A stretch of DNA of 64,000 nucleotides from Lysinibacillus pinottii (lineage in GTDB: Bacteria > Bacillota > Bacilli > Bacillales_A > Planococcaceae), in assembly GCF_024753545.1 (NCBI RefSeq), contig NZ_JANTOO010000012.1, positions 121,277-185,276 on the forward strand, written 5' to 3'. The notes beneath the pieces were generated by a model. It saw only the letters and a program-made list of their open reading frames with translations, was not told where the DNA came from and did no database searches. The translations under genes were made by a program, and so were the position numbers. Shown piece after piece: positions 52,594 through 61,587 of the stretch (positions are counted from its first letter, which is position 1; each line of letters begins with the position of its first letter).

Positions 52594-53463
52594 ATGAAAA
52601 ACAAATCATTATTGTCTGTATTAGTAGCAGGAGGCATTCTAATGGCAGGCTGTGGTAATACAGAAGATACAAAAAAAGAAGATAAGCCAGAAACAGAGCA
52701 ATCAGATAAAGCTGCACAAGAGGTTGATTTATCTTCTGAACTAGCAGCCTATCAACAATTTGCATTAGAGCAAATGGATCAATTTTTACTAGAAACAGAG
52801 AAATTTGTCAATCTTGTTAAGGCTGGAGATATTGAAGGAGCAAAAGCTGCGTATGCACCAGCACGTATGTATTTTGAGCGTTCTGAACCCATTGCAGAAA
52901 GCTTTGGCGACCTAGATCCACGTATTGATGGTCGTTTAGCTGATATACAGGAAGAAGGAAAAGGTGAAGAAGAATGGTCAGGCTATCATAAGCTTGAGTA
53001 TGCGCTTTGGGAAGAAAATACAACAAAGGGCTATGAGGTAGTGGCTGATCAGCTTCTGGCAGATGCGAAGGAATTACATGCCCTCGTACAAACAGTTGAA
53101 GTGACTCCTGATTTAATGATAACGGGTGCAGTTGATTTATTAAATGAAGTGTCAACATCTAAAATTACAGGTGAGGAAGAAATTTACTCCCATACAGACC
53201 TGTATGATTTTAAAGCGAACATTGAAGGTGCTGAAAAAATCTTTGAAATTTTACGTTCAAAATTAGAAGCGAAAGATTCAAAATTAGTCACAGCGCTTGA
53301 TGAAAAATTCAAAGCGGTGGACGATTTATTAGCACAGCATGCCACTGCCGATGGTGGTTATATTTCCTACGAGGAATTAACAGAGGACAACACAAAAGCG
53401 CTTGCGGCAGCGGTGAATCAGCTTGGAGAACCATTAAGTCAAATGGGAATCATTTTGGAGTGA
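52594..53463 (+). CDS. efeO: EfeO/EfeM-type iron-binding lipoprotein
   Basis: A 289-residue lipoprotein (lipobox LMAGC) with an imelysin-like EfeO/EfeM domain: ARMYFERSEPIAESFGDLDPRIDGR and the HKLEYALWEE motif with the metal-binding histidine. It feeds iron to the FTR1 permease from outside the cell. Fur box and promoter lie directly upstream. GGGAGTAGGTACGA precedes the ATG. It is the first gene of an efeO-efeB-efeU operon. Confidence 0.93.
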   Translation: MKNKSLLSVLVAGGILMAGCGNTEDTKKEDKPETEQSDKAAQEVDLSSELAAYQQFALEQMDQFLLETEKFVNLVKAGDIEGAKAAYAPARMYFERSEPIAESFGDLDPRIDGRLADIQEEGKGEEEWSGYHKLEYALWEENTTKGYEVVADQLLADAKELHALVQTVEVTPDLMITGAVDLLNEVSTSKITGEEEIYSHTDLYDFKANIEGAEKIFEILRSKLEAKDSKLVTALDEKFKAVDDLLAQHATADGGYISYEELTEDNTKALAAAVNQLGEPLSQMGIILE

Positions 53464-53469
53464 ACATAA

Positions 53470-54729
53470 ATGACAGCATCAAATGAAGAAAAATGGATGA
53501 ATAAAAAAATCTCTAGACGTGATATGTTGAAACTGACAGGCATTGGGGTGGCAGGTGTTGCCATTGGTGCCTCTGGTTTAGGTGGTGTAATGAAAGCAAT
53601 GGGCTATGATGTTTTTGAGCCTGTGGCTGACAGTACTACGGCAAGCAATAAGGTCAATTTCTACGGCACCCATCAGTCAGGTATTGTAACACCTGTACAA
53701 ACGAATATTTATTTTGCTTCTTTAAATGTGTTAGTGACATCGAAGAAGGAACTGCAAGAGTTATTCCAGCAATGGACACCTCTTGTTGTGCGTTTAATGA
53801 ATGGTGAATTAATGGCTGATATTTCATCGAATACGAGAGTACCGACTGGTGATACCGGTGAGGCAGAGGGCTTAGATGCTGCCAATTTATCAATTACTAT
53901 TGGTGTGGGTGCTTCCTTATTCGATAAGCTTGGTATGCAGCATTTAAAGCCAGCGGAGTTAAAGGATTTACCACATTTCCCAAAAGATCAGCTACAGAAA
54001 GAATATACAGGTGGTGATTTGTGTATTCAGGCCTGTGCAGATGATCCACAGGTGGCATTCCATGCGGTCCGTAATTTAGTGCGTGCAGCATCTGGGAAAG
54101 TGGAGATTAAATGGTCACAGTCAGGCTTTAACTCGTTCCCAGCAGGTGGTGGGACCCCCCGAAATCTTTTTGCATTCAAGGACGGCACAGTGAATCCATC
54201 CATTACAGATGAAAAGGATTTAAAAAAAGTTGTTTGGGTGGATAAAGGTTGGCTAAAAGGCGGCTCTTATTTAGTTGCACGTAAAGTTCAAATGCATCTT
54301 GAAACATGGGATCGTACATCTTTAAAAGATCAAGAAGCTACATTTGGTCGTTACCGTGATAGTGGGGCACCGATGGGTAAAACTAAGGAATTTGATGATT
54401 TTGATGTAGAGGCGAAGGATGATAAAGGGAATTATATTATGCCTGATACATCACATGTTCATTTGGCTCGTAAAGCAGGAGCTCATATTTTGCGGAGATC
54501 GTATTCCTATGCATCTGGTGTGATGTCGAATACAGGCACTCATGATGCAGGGCTTATCTTTATTTCATTTCAAAAGGACCCTGCCCAATTTACAACGATT
54601 CAAAATAGCTTGGGACGTATGGATAAAATGAATGAGTATATTACCCATCGAGGCAGTGCAGTGTTTGCTTGCTTCCCTGGTGTACAAAAGGGGAGTTATT
54701 TAGGTGAAGCACTTTTTAACGCGCTGTAG
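53470..54729 (+). CDS. efeB: EfeB-type DyP peroxidase/deferrochelatase, Tat-exported
   Basis: A 419-residue dye-decolourising-type haem peroxidase. The N-terminus has a twin-arginine signal (KISRRDMLKLTG, Arg16-Arg17). The domain shows the DyP GxxDG-type motif (FAFKDGTVNPS), the haem-ligand histidine in HVHLARKAG-like context and the RRSYSYASGV stretch. EfeB oxidises Fe(II) or handles haem iron at the cell surface for EfeU. It begins 6 bp after efeO. Confidence 0.92.
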   Translation: MTASNEEKWMNKKISRRDMLKLTGIGVAGVAIGASGLGGVMKAMGYDVFEPVADSTTASNKVNFYGTHQSGIVTPVQTNIYFASLNVLVTSKKELQELFQQWTPLVVRLMNGELMADISSNTRVPTGDTGEAEGLDAANLSITIGVGASLFDKLGMQHLKPAELKDLPHFPKDQLQKEYTGGDLCIQACADDPQVAFHAVRNLVRAASGKVEIKWSQSGFNSFPAGGGTPRNLFAFKDGTVNPSITDEKDLKKVVWVDKGWLKGGSYLVARKVQMHLETWDRTSLKDQEATFGRYRDSGAPMGKTKEFDDFDVEAKDDKGNYIMPDTSHVHLARKAGAHILRRSYSYASGVMSNTGTHDAGLIFISFQKDPAQFTTIQNSLGRMDKMNEYITHRGSAVFACFPGVQKGSYLGEALFNAL

Positions 54730-56419
54730 TATCGTTATTGCTTTATTTCTGACTTTAGCTTTACCTGTGCAAGCTGCGCAATCCTATAGTCATTTATATA
54801 TTGCAATTAGTGATGCATTAATGAATACAAAGCAGGATAAAGAGACAGAGGCTAAACAGGCTCTTGAACAGTTTGCCACAGATTGGGCTAAGGTTTCTTC
54901 AGAACAAAAAGAGGCGAAAGCTAAGGTTGATGACATCCTTGCCCAAGCAACAGAGGCCACATCAAAGGATGACCGATTAGAGGCGCTGTCTGCCCTGTCG
55001 AATGCTTTACGAGCCCTAGAAAAACTGGAAAATCCAGTAGATGAGGCTGCACAGCGAGCGGAGTTTGGGCAAAAGATGAAGCCGATTTTGGCAGACTTTG
55101 AAAAAGCTTTAGCTAGTGAGGATGCTCAGGCAATTGACGAAGCTTATAAGGATTTTAATCTCAAGTGGAACAAAAGTGAGCGCCCCGTACGTGAGCAAAG
55201 TATTGCCATGTATGGACAAATCGAAACACAGATGGCATTTTTACGAATCTCTATTTCTGCTGAAGAGCCTGATATCGCGTTAATGAAAACTCAATTTGCA
55301 GATTTACAACAAACGATTACAGATTTTGTAGCGGGTAAAGAAACAGCAGAAGCGGTAGAAGGTGACTATTCATTAGCTACATTAATTGCTTATATTGATG
55401 AGGCGATGGACTTTGTAGATGACGGTGATTATAAGGCAGCCTCTAATAAGGTTCGAGAATTTATCATGATTTGGCCACGTGTTGAAATAGAAATCTCAAC
55501 TCGTAATGGTAGTCTTTATACTAAAATTGAAAGTGATATGCCTATTATCGCAAGTGATTTATTAAAATCCTCTGTCGATCAAGAAGCAATTACAAAAAAA
55601 TTAAATACATTCCGTACAGAAATCGAATTGATTCAAGGAGATTCGGATTATACGCTTTGGGATGCAGCGTTAATTTTATTACGAGAAGGGCTAGAGGCTT
55701 TACTCATTATATTAGCTCTTGTATCGTTTCTTAATAAGTCAGGGCAAAAGAAAATGCGGAAATGGATTTATATTGGAGCATTTGTGGGTGTTTTGTTATC
55801 AGCCGTTGCCGCAGTTCTTATGTCAACAATTTTAAACTCGGCTACAATTGATACGAATCGTGAATTAATGGAAGGCTATGTAGGCTTACTGGCCGCTGCG
55901 ATGATGATTGGTGTAGGTATATGGCTGCATAGTAAATCAAGTGTGGTCAGTTGGAATCGCTATATTTCGAAGCAAATGGGCAATGCTATTTCCAGTGGCT
56001 CTATTTTTGCCATGGCAGCGATTAGCTTCTTATCTGTTTTCCGAGAAGGGGCAGAAACGCTTGTTTTTTACGCGGGTATTGCACCGAAAATGGCGACTTC
56101 TCAGTTTATCCTTGGGATTGTAGTTGCACTCATTATCCTTGCCTTGCTTGCCATTGTGTTGTTTAAGGCAAGTGGGAAAATTCCTATTCATAAATTCTTT
56201 GCCGTAGCAACATGGCTCATTTATGTATTAGCCTTTAAGATTATCGGTGTCAGTCTGCATACATTACAGCTGACTAATAAGATTTCTACAACAATTGTCG
56301 ATGGCTTACCTGTCATAAGCATGATAGGTTTCTATCCAACCGTGGAAACAATGATTGGCCAAGCCATATTATTAATTTTAATCGTGGCAACCATCATTTA
56401 TAAAAAGAAGCAAGCCTGA
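54704..56419 (+). CDS. efeU: EfeU, FTR1-family iron permease with extracellular N-domain
   Basis: A 571-residue protein with a signal peptide (LPVQAAQS), a helical extracellular domain (about 30-310) and an FTR1-type permease with seven helices. The two iron-path motifs are present: LREGLEALLII near 325 and FREGAETLVFYAG near 445. The start GTG lies 26 bp inside efeB behind a GGGGAG site, so the genes are coupled. It imports iron after oxidation by EfeB. Confidence 0.93.
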   Translation: MKHFLTRCSIVIALFLTLALPVQAAQSYSHLYIAISDALMNTKQDKETEAKQALEQFATDWAKVSSEQKEAKAKVDDILAQATEATSKDDRLEALSALSNALRALEKLENPVDEAAQRAEFGQKMKPILADFEKALASEDAQAIDEAYKDFNLKWNKSERPVREQSIAMYGQIETQMAFLRISISAEEPDIALMKTQFADLQQTITDFVAGKETAEAVEGDYSLATLIAYIDEAMDFVDDGDYKAASNKVREFIMIWPRVEIEISTRNGSLYTKIESDMPIIASDLLKSSVDQEAITKKLNTFRTEIELIQGDSDYTLWDAALILLREGLEALLIILALVSFLNKSGQKKMRKWIYIGAFVGVLLSAVAAVLMSTILNSATIDTNRELMEGYVGLLAAAMMIGVGIWLHSKSSVVSWNRYISKQMGNAISSGSIFAMAAISFLSVFREGAETLVFYAGIAPKMATSQFILGIVVALIILALLAIVLFKASGKIPIHKFFAVATWLIYVLAFKIIGVSLHTLQLTNKISTTIVDGLPVISMIGFYPTVETMIGQAILLILIVATIIYKKKQA

Positions 56420-56446
56420 ACGTCTTTCACAAACGCTTATGGCCTT

Positions 56447-56478
56447 AAGGGATGTCTCGATGGAGGCATCCTTTTTTA
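56447..56478 (+). terminator. Terminator of the efe operon
   Basis: AAGGGATGTCTC pairs with GAGGCATCCTT (one mismatch), followed by a T-run. Confidence 0.75.
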
Positions 56479-57330
56479 CTGCCAGTGTGCTGGACGTTTA
56501 ATATAAGAAGGTAGTTTGGTAGTGTTATCACCCTGTGCGGCGTTGATTTGCATTTGTGTTAAAAATAAACTTGTCGATAGATCAGCACCACGTAAATTGG
56601 TATCACGCAGATCGGCCCCAATGAAATCTACCCCTTGTAAATTGGCTCCTTGTAAATTGGCAGCAATTAAATAGCCACCTCTTAAATCAGTAGCTCGCAA
56701 ATCTTTACCCTGAAAATTTTTACCTATCCAATCAACGCCGCGCTGATTCAATTTGAGAGAAGCTTTCCCCTTTACAAGATGTTGTCGCATTTGTTCGCTA
56801 GTTTTTAAAAGAAGAGCATTTACTGGCATACGAATAGCCATCATGTCCAGTGCCAATAAACCATTAGCGTCAAGTTCCGCTGCCTGCTGTAGCTGTTCTA
56901 ATTGAACGAGGAGCTGTTCATGGAGCATACTGTCAATTTGATAGGATAGAGCTTCCGCTACATAAGCAATCATTTCATATAGCTGCTCCATAATTGGAAA
57001 CACTTGAAACATTTTGTCAGCAAGTTCTCGTGATTGGCGCCAATCTTGCCCTTTAAATGTCACTTGGGAAACGTGCTGACCGGCACCTAAGCAATCAAAT
57101 ACAGTACAGCCTTTATAGCCGCTCATCCTTAGCTTGCTATGAATTTGACAGCTATAGTCCTCTGTTAAATTGGAGCATGGCTTGCCTGCTGGTTTATGCA
57201 TGGCAAAATCACTGGAAGCGACTATATTTAATGCTGTACAACATAATCCAAAGCAGCTTGGGCAATCTGCCTGTAAGCTTTCTCGAATTGTCATGCCAAA
57301 CGATGTGTCTCTAATTGTTCGATTAGACAT
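56476..57330 (-). CDS. Pentapeptide-repeat protein with cysteine-rich N-terminus
   Basis: A 284-residue protein in two parts. The first 80 residues hold six to eight cysteines (CPSCFGLCC, KPCSNL, YSCQIH, GCTVFDCLGAG), a possible metal-binding module. Residues 205-265 hold about ten pentapeptide repeats (DLRATDLRGGYLIAANLQGA) that should fold as a quadrilateral beta-helix. There is no signal peptide. Function unknown. Its start is 62 bp from the divergent PucR gene. Confidence 0.87.
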   Translation of the reverse strand: MSNRTIRDTSFGMTIRESLQADCPSCFGLCCTALNIVASSDFAMHKPAGKPCSNLTEDYSCQIHSKLRMSGYKGCTVFDCLGAGQHVSQVTFKGQDWRQSRELADKMFQVFPIMEQLYEMIAYVAEALSYQIDSMLHEQLLVQLEQLQQAAELDANGLLALDMMAIRMPVNALLLKTSEQMRQHLVKGKASLKLNQRGVDWIGKNFQGKDLRATDLRGGYLIAANLQGANLQGVDFIGADLRDTNLRGADLSTSLFLTQMQINAAQGDNTTKLPSYIKRPAHWQ

Positions 57331-57392
57331 CCTTTTTTTCCCTCTCTTCCCTCATGAACTTTGCTATTATTTTAGCACGGGCATATTAGGTT

Positions 57393-59087
57393 ATGAAATA
57401 TGCAGATAACCATATTTTGAAAGACAGGTGTGATTATGTTATTCTTCTTCACAAGACGTTGTATAGAAAATTTAGAAAAGTAGTGGTGGTTGAACATGGG
57501 GTAACGGTGAAAGATTTATTGCAATTGCCTTCCTTTCGCGGGGCAGAGGTTTTAACAGGTCGAGATAATCTGCATCGCACGGTCTCTTCTTTATCTGTTT
57601 TAGAAGTATCGAATGTTGATTTTTATTCGAAAATTATTAATCGTGTGCAAGAGGAATGGTATGCAGAAGAGCTGGTGATTAGCTCCTTTTATTCCATTCG
57701 AGATAGTGTGGAACAGCAATGTGAGACAATTCAGCATTTACACGATTTAGGAGAGCTGGGCCTTATCTTATATTATGTGGGTATTGTGTTGCCACATATA
57801 CCAGAGGAAGTGCTTGCCTTAGCCGAATCTCAAGGGTTTATAATTATCTGTATGCCCAAAAATGATTATTCTCTCCGTTATAATGAAGTTATTTATGAAG
57901 TTATGGAAGCGATTGTTAGTAATCAGGGTGTTAATGACCATTTCGTTAAAGAAACCTTAGAGAAGGTATCCTTATTGCCTGAGCATTTAAGAAGTGTGGA
58001 AATTACATTGAAAATGCTATCAGATCGCTTGAAAGCCAATATTCTGCTAACCAATAGTCATTTGGATATTATCAATCAAGTCATGTGGCCAAGAAATTCA
58101 TCATTAGATGTGGTCTACGCTATCCATGAATGCTCACAATCACAAGTTTTTCGTGAAACAGGTAAATTTGAGTTAAAACAAAGTGACATCTCATGTGTGA
58201 TTGACTATAAAAGAGTGCATCAAAAAAATGGGGAGCCTCTCTTTTTATTCCTTATAAAGGAAAATACCGATTTACCTGCCAAGACAATTGAAAAGGTGAG
58301 TGAGGTTGTCCAAGTCGCCATTAATTTATGGGGAGACAAGCATGATGAGGTCAGCGAATATGCCCTGGTCAAAGCAATCATCAATGATGAAAGTGAAAAA
58401 ATGAGAAGATTAGCCAATCTCCTGCATATTGATGTTTCTGCTATTCAAATGATGTGGTTAGTATATATGCATGATTTAGCGGATGAAAAAAAGGTTCGAG
58501 ATGAGCTAGAAGAGCAGTTGTCTAAATATTATCAAACAAGAGTCATTCAATGTATTGACCACTGTATGATTGTGCTACTCGGAAATTGCTTGTACAAGCA
58601 CCATGAGTTTGAAATTACTGTCGAATTTAATGAAACTACCAATTATGCTGGACAAATCGCAGAAATCGTCTATGCACCCAAAATGAAAAACACGAAGGCC
58701 GTTCGTCAGATGTATCAGTTAGTCAATCAGGTAGGGGATAAAGCCCACACGATATACCCCATGCGAAAATTATTTACGGCAGCTGAGGTTCGTTCCATGA
58801 AACGAGCTATTGCTGTAAGTAAGCAAGGGGAAGAAATGATTGAGGAATATTTATCGGTCATTGAACCCATCTTACATGATCATGATACATTACAGACATT
58901 GATTACCTTTTTATTAGATGCAAATGCAAGTATGGAGCGCTGTGCGGAACTACTTTATATTCATAAAAATACGGTGAAATATCGTATCAAAAAAATTAGC
59001 GAGCTGATTGGCACAGATGTAACTATTTACGCCGAATTTTATGATGTGTATATGGCTTGCATGCTCTATCGATTAATTAATGATTAA
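57393..59087 (+). CDS. PucR-family transcriptional regulator
   Basis: A PucR regulator with the N-terminal purine-catabolism domain (VTVKDLLQLPSFRGAEVLTG), a GGDEF-like middle and a C-terminal HTH (DANASMERCAELLYIHKNTV, YRIKKISELIG). It has 564 residues from ATG 57393. The family normally starts about 30 residues later, so GTG 57483 or 57486 (M/VVVEHGVTVKDLL) may be the true start; neither has a strong ribosome site. It probably controls the following permease-DUF917-hydantoinase operon. Confidence 0.9.
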   Translation: MKYADNHILKDRCDYVILLHKTLYRKFRKVVVVEHGVTVKDLLQLPSFRGAEVLTGRDNLHRTVSSLSVLEVSNVDFYSKIINRVQEEWYAEELVISSFYSIRDSVEQQCETIQHLHDLGELGLILYYVGIVLPHIPEEVLALAESQGFIIICMPKNDYSLRYNEVIYEVMEAIVSNQGVNDHFVKETLEKVSLLPEHLRSVEITLKMLSDRLKANILLTNSHLDIINQVMWPRNSSLDVVYAIHECSQSQVFRETGKFELKQSDISCVIDYKRVHQKNGEPLFLFLIKENTDLPAKTIEKVSEVVQVAINLWGDKHDEVSEYALVKAIINDESEKMRRLANLLHIDVSAIQMMWLVYMHDLADEKKVRDELEEQLSKYYQTRVIQCIDHCMIVLLGNCLYKHHEFEITVEFNETTNYAGQIAEIVYAPKMKNTKAVRQMYQLVNQVGDKAHTIYPMRKLFTAAEVRSMKRAIAVSKQGEEMIEEYLSVIEPILHDHDTLQTLITFLLDANASMERCAELLYIHKNTVKYRIKKISELIGTDVTIYAEFYDVYMACMLYRLIND

Positions 59088-59090
59088 AAT

Positions 59091-59128
59091 AATCTGAAAT
59101 TTTGTTATTTTGAACAAAATTTCAGATT
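59091..59128 (+). terminator. Terminator of the PucR gene
   Basis: A 16-bp perfect stem AATCTGAAATTTTGTT / AACAAAATTTCAGATT with a 6-nt loop, followed by T8. Confidence 0.88.
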
Positions 59129-59218
59129 ATTTTTTTTATTTAGGCAAAAGACTCCCTTCTATGCTTTCTTTATAATTAAAAACATTCATCCATCAACTAA
59201 GTATAAGGAGGGAGTCGC

Positions 59219-60487
59219 TTGAGAAATGACAACAATGTTCAATCATGGTATAGCTTAGGGATTATTTGGGGTGGTGCCATGATATGTATTCCTAGTTTAT
59301 TGGTAGGAAATACACTCATTACAAGTATGAGCTTATCGAAGGCACTGGCTGTAGCATTTGTAGGCTACGCAATCGTCGTCTTCATTATGGTATTACAAGG
59401 AATGCAAAGTAGTGATTTAGGTAGGCCGACTGTCCATGTCGCTGGGCAAGTGTTTGGTAAAAAAGGCTCTCGTACGATTTTATCTATTATCCTAGCAATC
59501 GCTTGCTTAGGGTGGTTTGGTATTCAGGCTAATGTTTGTGGGGTTGCCTTAGCGAATTTGCTAGCCATCTATCACTTGAATATACCGGTTCCTCTAGCAT
59601 CGTTCATAAGTGGTATGGTCATGGTGGTCTCTGCTATATATGGCATGAAGGTATTACGTATATTAAGCTATATTGCTGTCCCATTATTAGTCATTATTTG
59701 TGTATATGGTTTAGTCCAAACATTAACAGGGGAGCAGCTTGAGTTCATTCGTGCTTATGAGCCACAAGGAAATATGAGTTTTATGGATGGTTTAGCAGTG
59801 ACCATTGGTTCATTCGCATTAGGGGCAGTCATAGCGGGTGATTATTCGCAATATTCCAAAAAACGTTCGGATGTTTTCAAGGCCGCTACGTTAGGAATTA
59901 TTCCTGCTGGAGTGTTAATGATTGGCGTAGGAGCTATTTTAACAATTGCTTATCAAACAAGTGACATTACCGCAGTCTTTTTGCATATTGCTACACCATT
60001 TATCGGCGGGGTTGGCTTAATTTTAGCCACTTGGAAAACCAATTTGGTCAATGCAATTTCAGGCGGTATTGCCTTAATTAATGTATTTGACGTAGCAAAA
60101 AACAAAGAGAGAATGGCGATTTTTGTTGCTGGGACAATCGGTACGATTTTAGCAGTCGTAGGGATTTTAAATTACTTCACACCGATTATGTCCATTCTAT
60201 CCGCGATGATTCCACCTGTTGCAGGTGTCATGATTGCTTCTTATTGGGTTATCCATAAAGGACATAAAGATAGCTGGGCTGAGGTAGAAGGCGTTAATCG
60301 CTTAGGGGTGTTTTCTTGGCTAGTAGGGGCAGTGATTGCCTGTATGCCCGTTGTATTCTCTTTCGTTCCTGGATTGCCGACATTACCTAATCAACCGATG
60401 ATCGGCATTATTATTTCATTTCTTATTTATTATATTGGGTATCGTGTATCCGTACAAAAAACTGCCATATTGGAGGAACATAGATGA
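59219..60487 (+). CDS. NCS1-family nucleobase permease (CodB-like)
   Basis: A 422-residue protein with about 12 helices resembling cytosine permease CodB (SLGIIWGGAMICIPSLLVGN, GDYSQYSKKRSD, WKTNLVNAISGG). It should bring in a nucleobase, hydantoin or related ring compound with Na+ or H+. TTG start with AAGGAGGGAG upstream. It is the first gene of a three-gene operon with overlapping ATGA joints. The substrate presumably is that of the two enzymes after it. Confidence 0.9.
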   Translation: MRNDNNVQSWYSLGIIWGGAMICIPSLLVGNTLITSMSLSKALAVAFVGYAIVVFIMVLQGMQSSDLGRPTVHVAGQVFGKKGSRTILSIILAIACLGWFGIQANVCGVALANLLAIYHLNIPVPLASFISGMVMVVSAIYGMKVLRILSYIAVPLLVIICVYGLVQTLTGEQLEFIRAYEPQGNMSFMDGLAVTIGSFALGAVIAGDYSQYSKKRSDVFKAATLGIIPAGVLMIGVGAILTIAYQTSDITAVFLHIATPFIGGVGLILATWKTNLVNAISGGIALINVFDVAKNKERMAIFVAGTIGTILAVVGILNYFTPIMSILSAMIPPVAGVMIASYWVIHKGHKDSWAEVEGVNRLGVFSWLVGAVIACMPVVFSFVPGLPTLPNQPMIGIIISFLIYYIGYRVSVQKTAILEEHR

Positions 60488-61587
60488 GATATTTAGATCA
60501 AGCGGCTATTGAACATATAGCTATAGGTGCAGCATTTTTAGGAACAGGTGGTGGCGGAGATCCGTATATTGGGAAATTAATGGCGCTTTCTGCCATTGAA
60601 AAAAATGGTCCTGTTAGGCTGTATTCCGTGGAGGAAATTGAAGATGAGGATTTTTTCATTCCCGCAGCTATGATGGGAGCACCATCAGTTTTAGTCGAGA
60701 AATTTCCTCGTGGTGATGAGTTTGTAAAAGTTTTCCAAAAGCTTGCGCAGTATTTAGGGAAAGATAAAATTGCCGGTACATACCCGATGGAAGCGGGTGG
60801 GGTCAATTCAATGATTCCAATTGTGGTGGCTGCACAGCTAGGTTTACCTTTGATTGATTGCGATGGTATGGGGCGGGCATTCCCAGAGCTGCAAATGGTG
60901 ACGTTTAACTTAGATGGTATTTCCGCAACGCCTATGGCCATCACAGATGAAAAAGGCAATATCGGTATTTTTGAAACGATTGATAATAAATGGACAGAGC
61001 GTATCGCCCGCGCCGCTACTGTTGAAATGGGCGCTAGCTCTTTGGTGAGCCTGTATCCAACAACTGGTGCTCAACTAAAGAAAAGTGGTGTGCATCATAT
61101 TGTGACACTTTCTGAAAAAATCGGTGAAATTATTGCCTCTAAAGATCAAGAGGTGAACGATAAGCTTGCAAGCCTTTTAAAGCTCATTGCAGGGTACGAG
61201 CTATTTCAAGGGAAAATTGTCGATGTAATTCGCGAAACGAAGGGTGGCTTTAACTTAGGGAAAATGCTTCTAGAAGGAATTGATGGCTATAAAGAGGGTC
61301 AGATGAAGGTTCATTTCCAAAATGAAAATTTACTGGCAGAAAAGAACGATCAAGTTGTTGCGATGACACCAGATCTGATTTGTTTAGTCGATTTTGAAAC
61401 CTTGTTGCCTGTGACGACAGAAAGTTTAAAATATGGCAAACGTGTGCGCGTAATTGGTTTACCATCACATGAAAAATGGCGCACAGCAAAAGGGATAGAA
61501 ACTGCAGGACCAAAATACTTTGGCTATAATTATGATTTCGTGCCAATTGAAGAATTGGTGAAAAAGGGGGTAGCTGAACATGTATAA
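60484..61587 (+). CDS. DUF917 protein (S-methyl-thiohydantoin desulfurase-like)
   Basis: A 367-residue protein with the DUF917 start AIGAAFLGTGGGGDPYIGKL and YPMEAGGVNSMIPIVVAAQL, DCDGMGRAFPELQM. Relatives work with hydantoinase-type proteins on ring amides or thiohydantoins; the reaction here is not known. It overlaps the permease by ATGA and the next gene by 8 bp, so the three are translated together. Confidence 0.87.
   Translation: MRYLDQAAIEHIAIGAAFLGTGGGGDPYIGKLMALSAIEKNGPVRLYSVEEIEDEDFFIPAAMMGAPSVLVEKFPRGDEFVKVFQKLAQYLGKDKIAGTYPMEAGGVNSMIPIVVAAQLGLPLIDCDGMGRAFPELQMVTFNLDGISATPMAITDEKGNIGIFETIDNKWTERIARAATVEMGASSLVSLYPTTGAQLKKSGVHHIVTLSEKIGEIIASKDQEVNDKLASLLKLIAGYELFQGKIVDVIRETKGGFNLGKMLLEGIDGYKEGQMKVHFQNENLLAEKNDQVVAMTPDLICLVDFETLLPVTTESLKYGKRVRVIGLPSHEKWRTAKGIETAGPKYFGYNYDFVPIEELVKKGVAEHV

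Noticed and set aside
60498..60959. 153-codon minus-strand ORF inside DUF917
   Set aside because: It is a shadow of a clear plus-strand gene, with no ribosome site and low-complexity composition.
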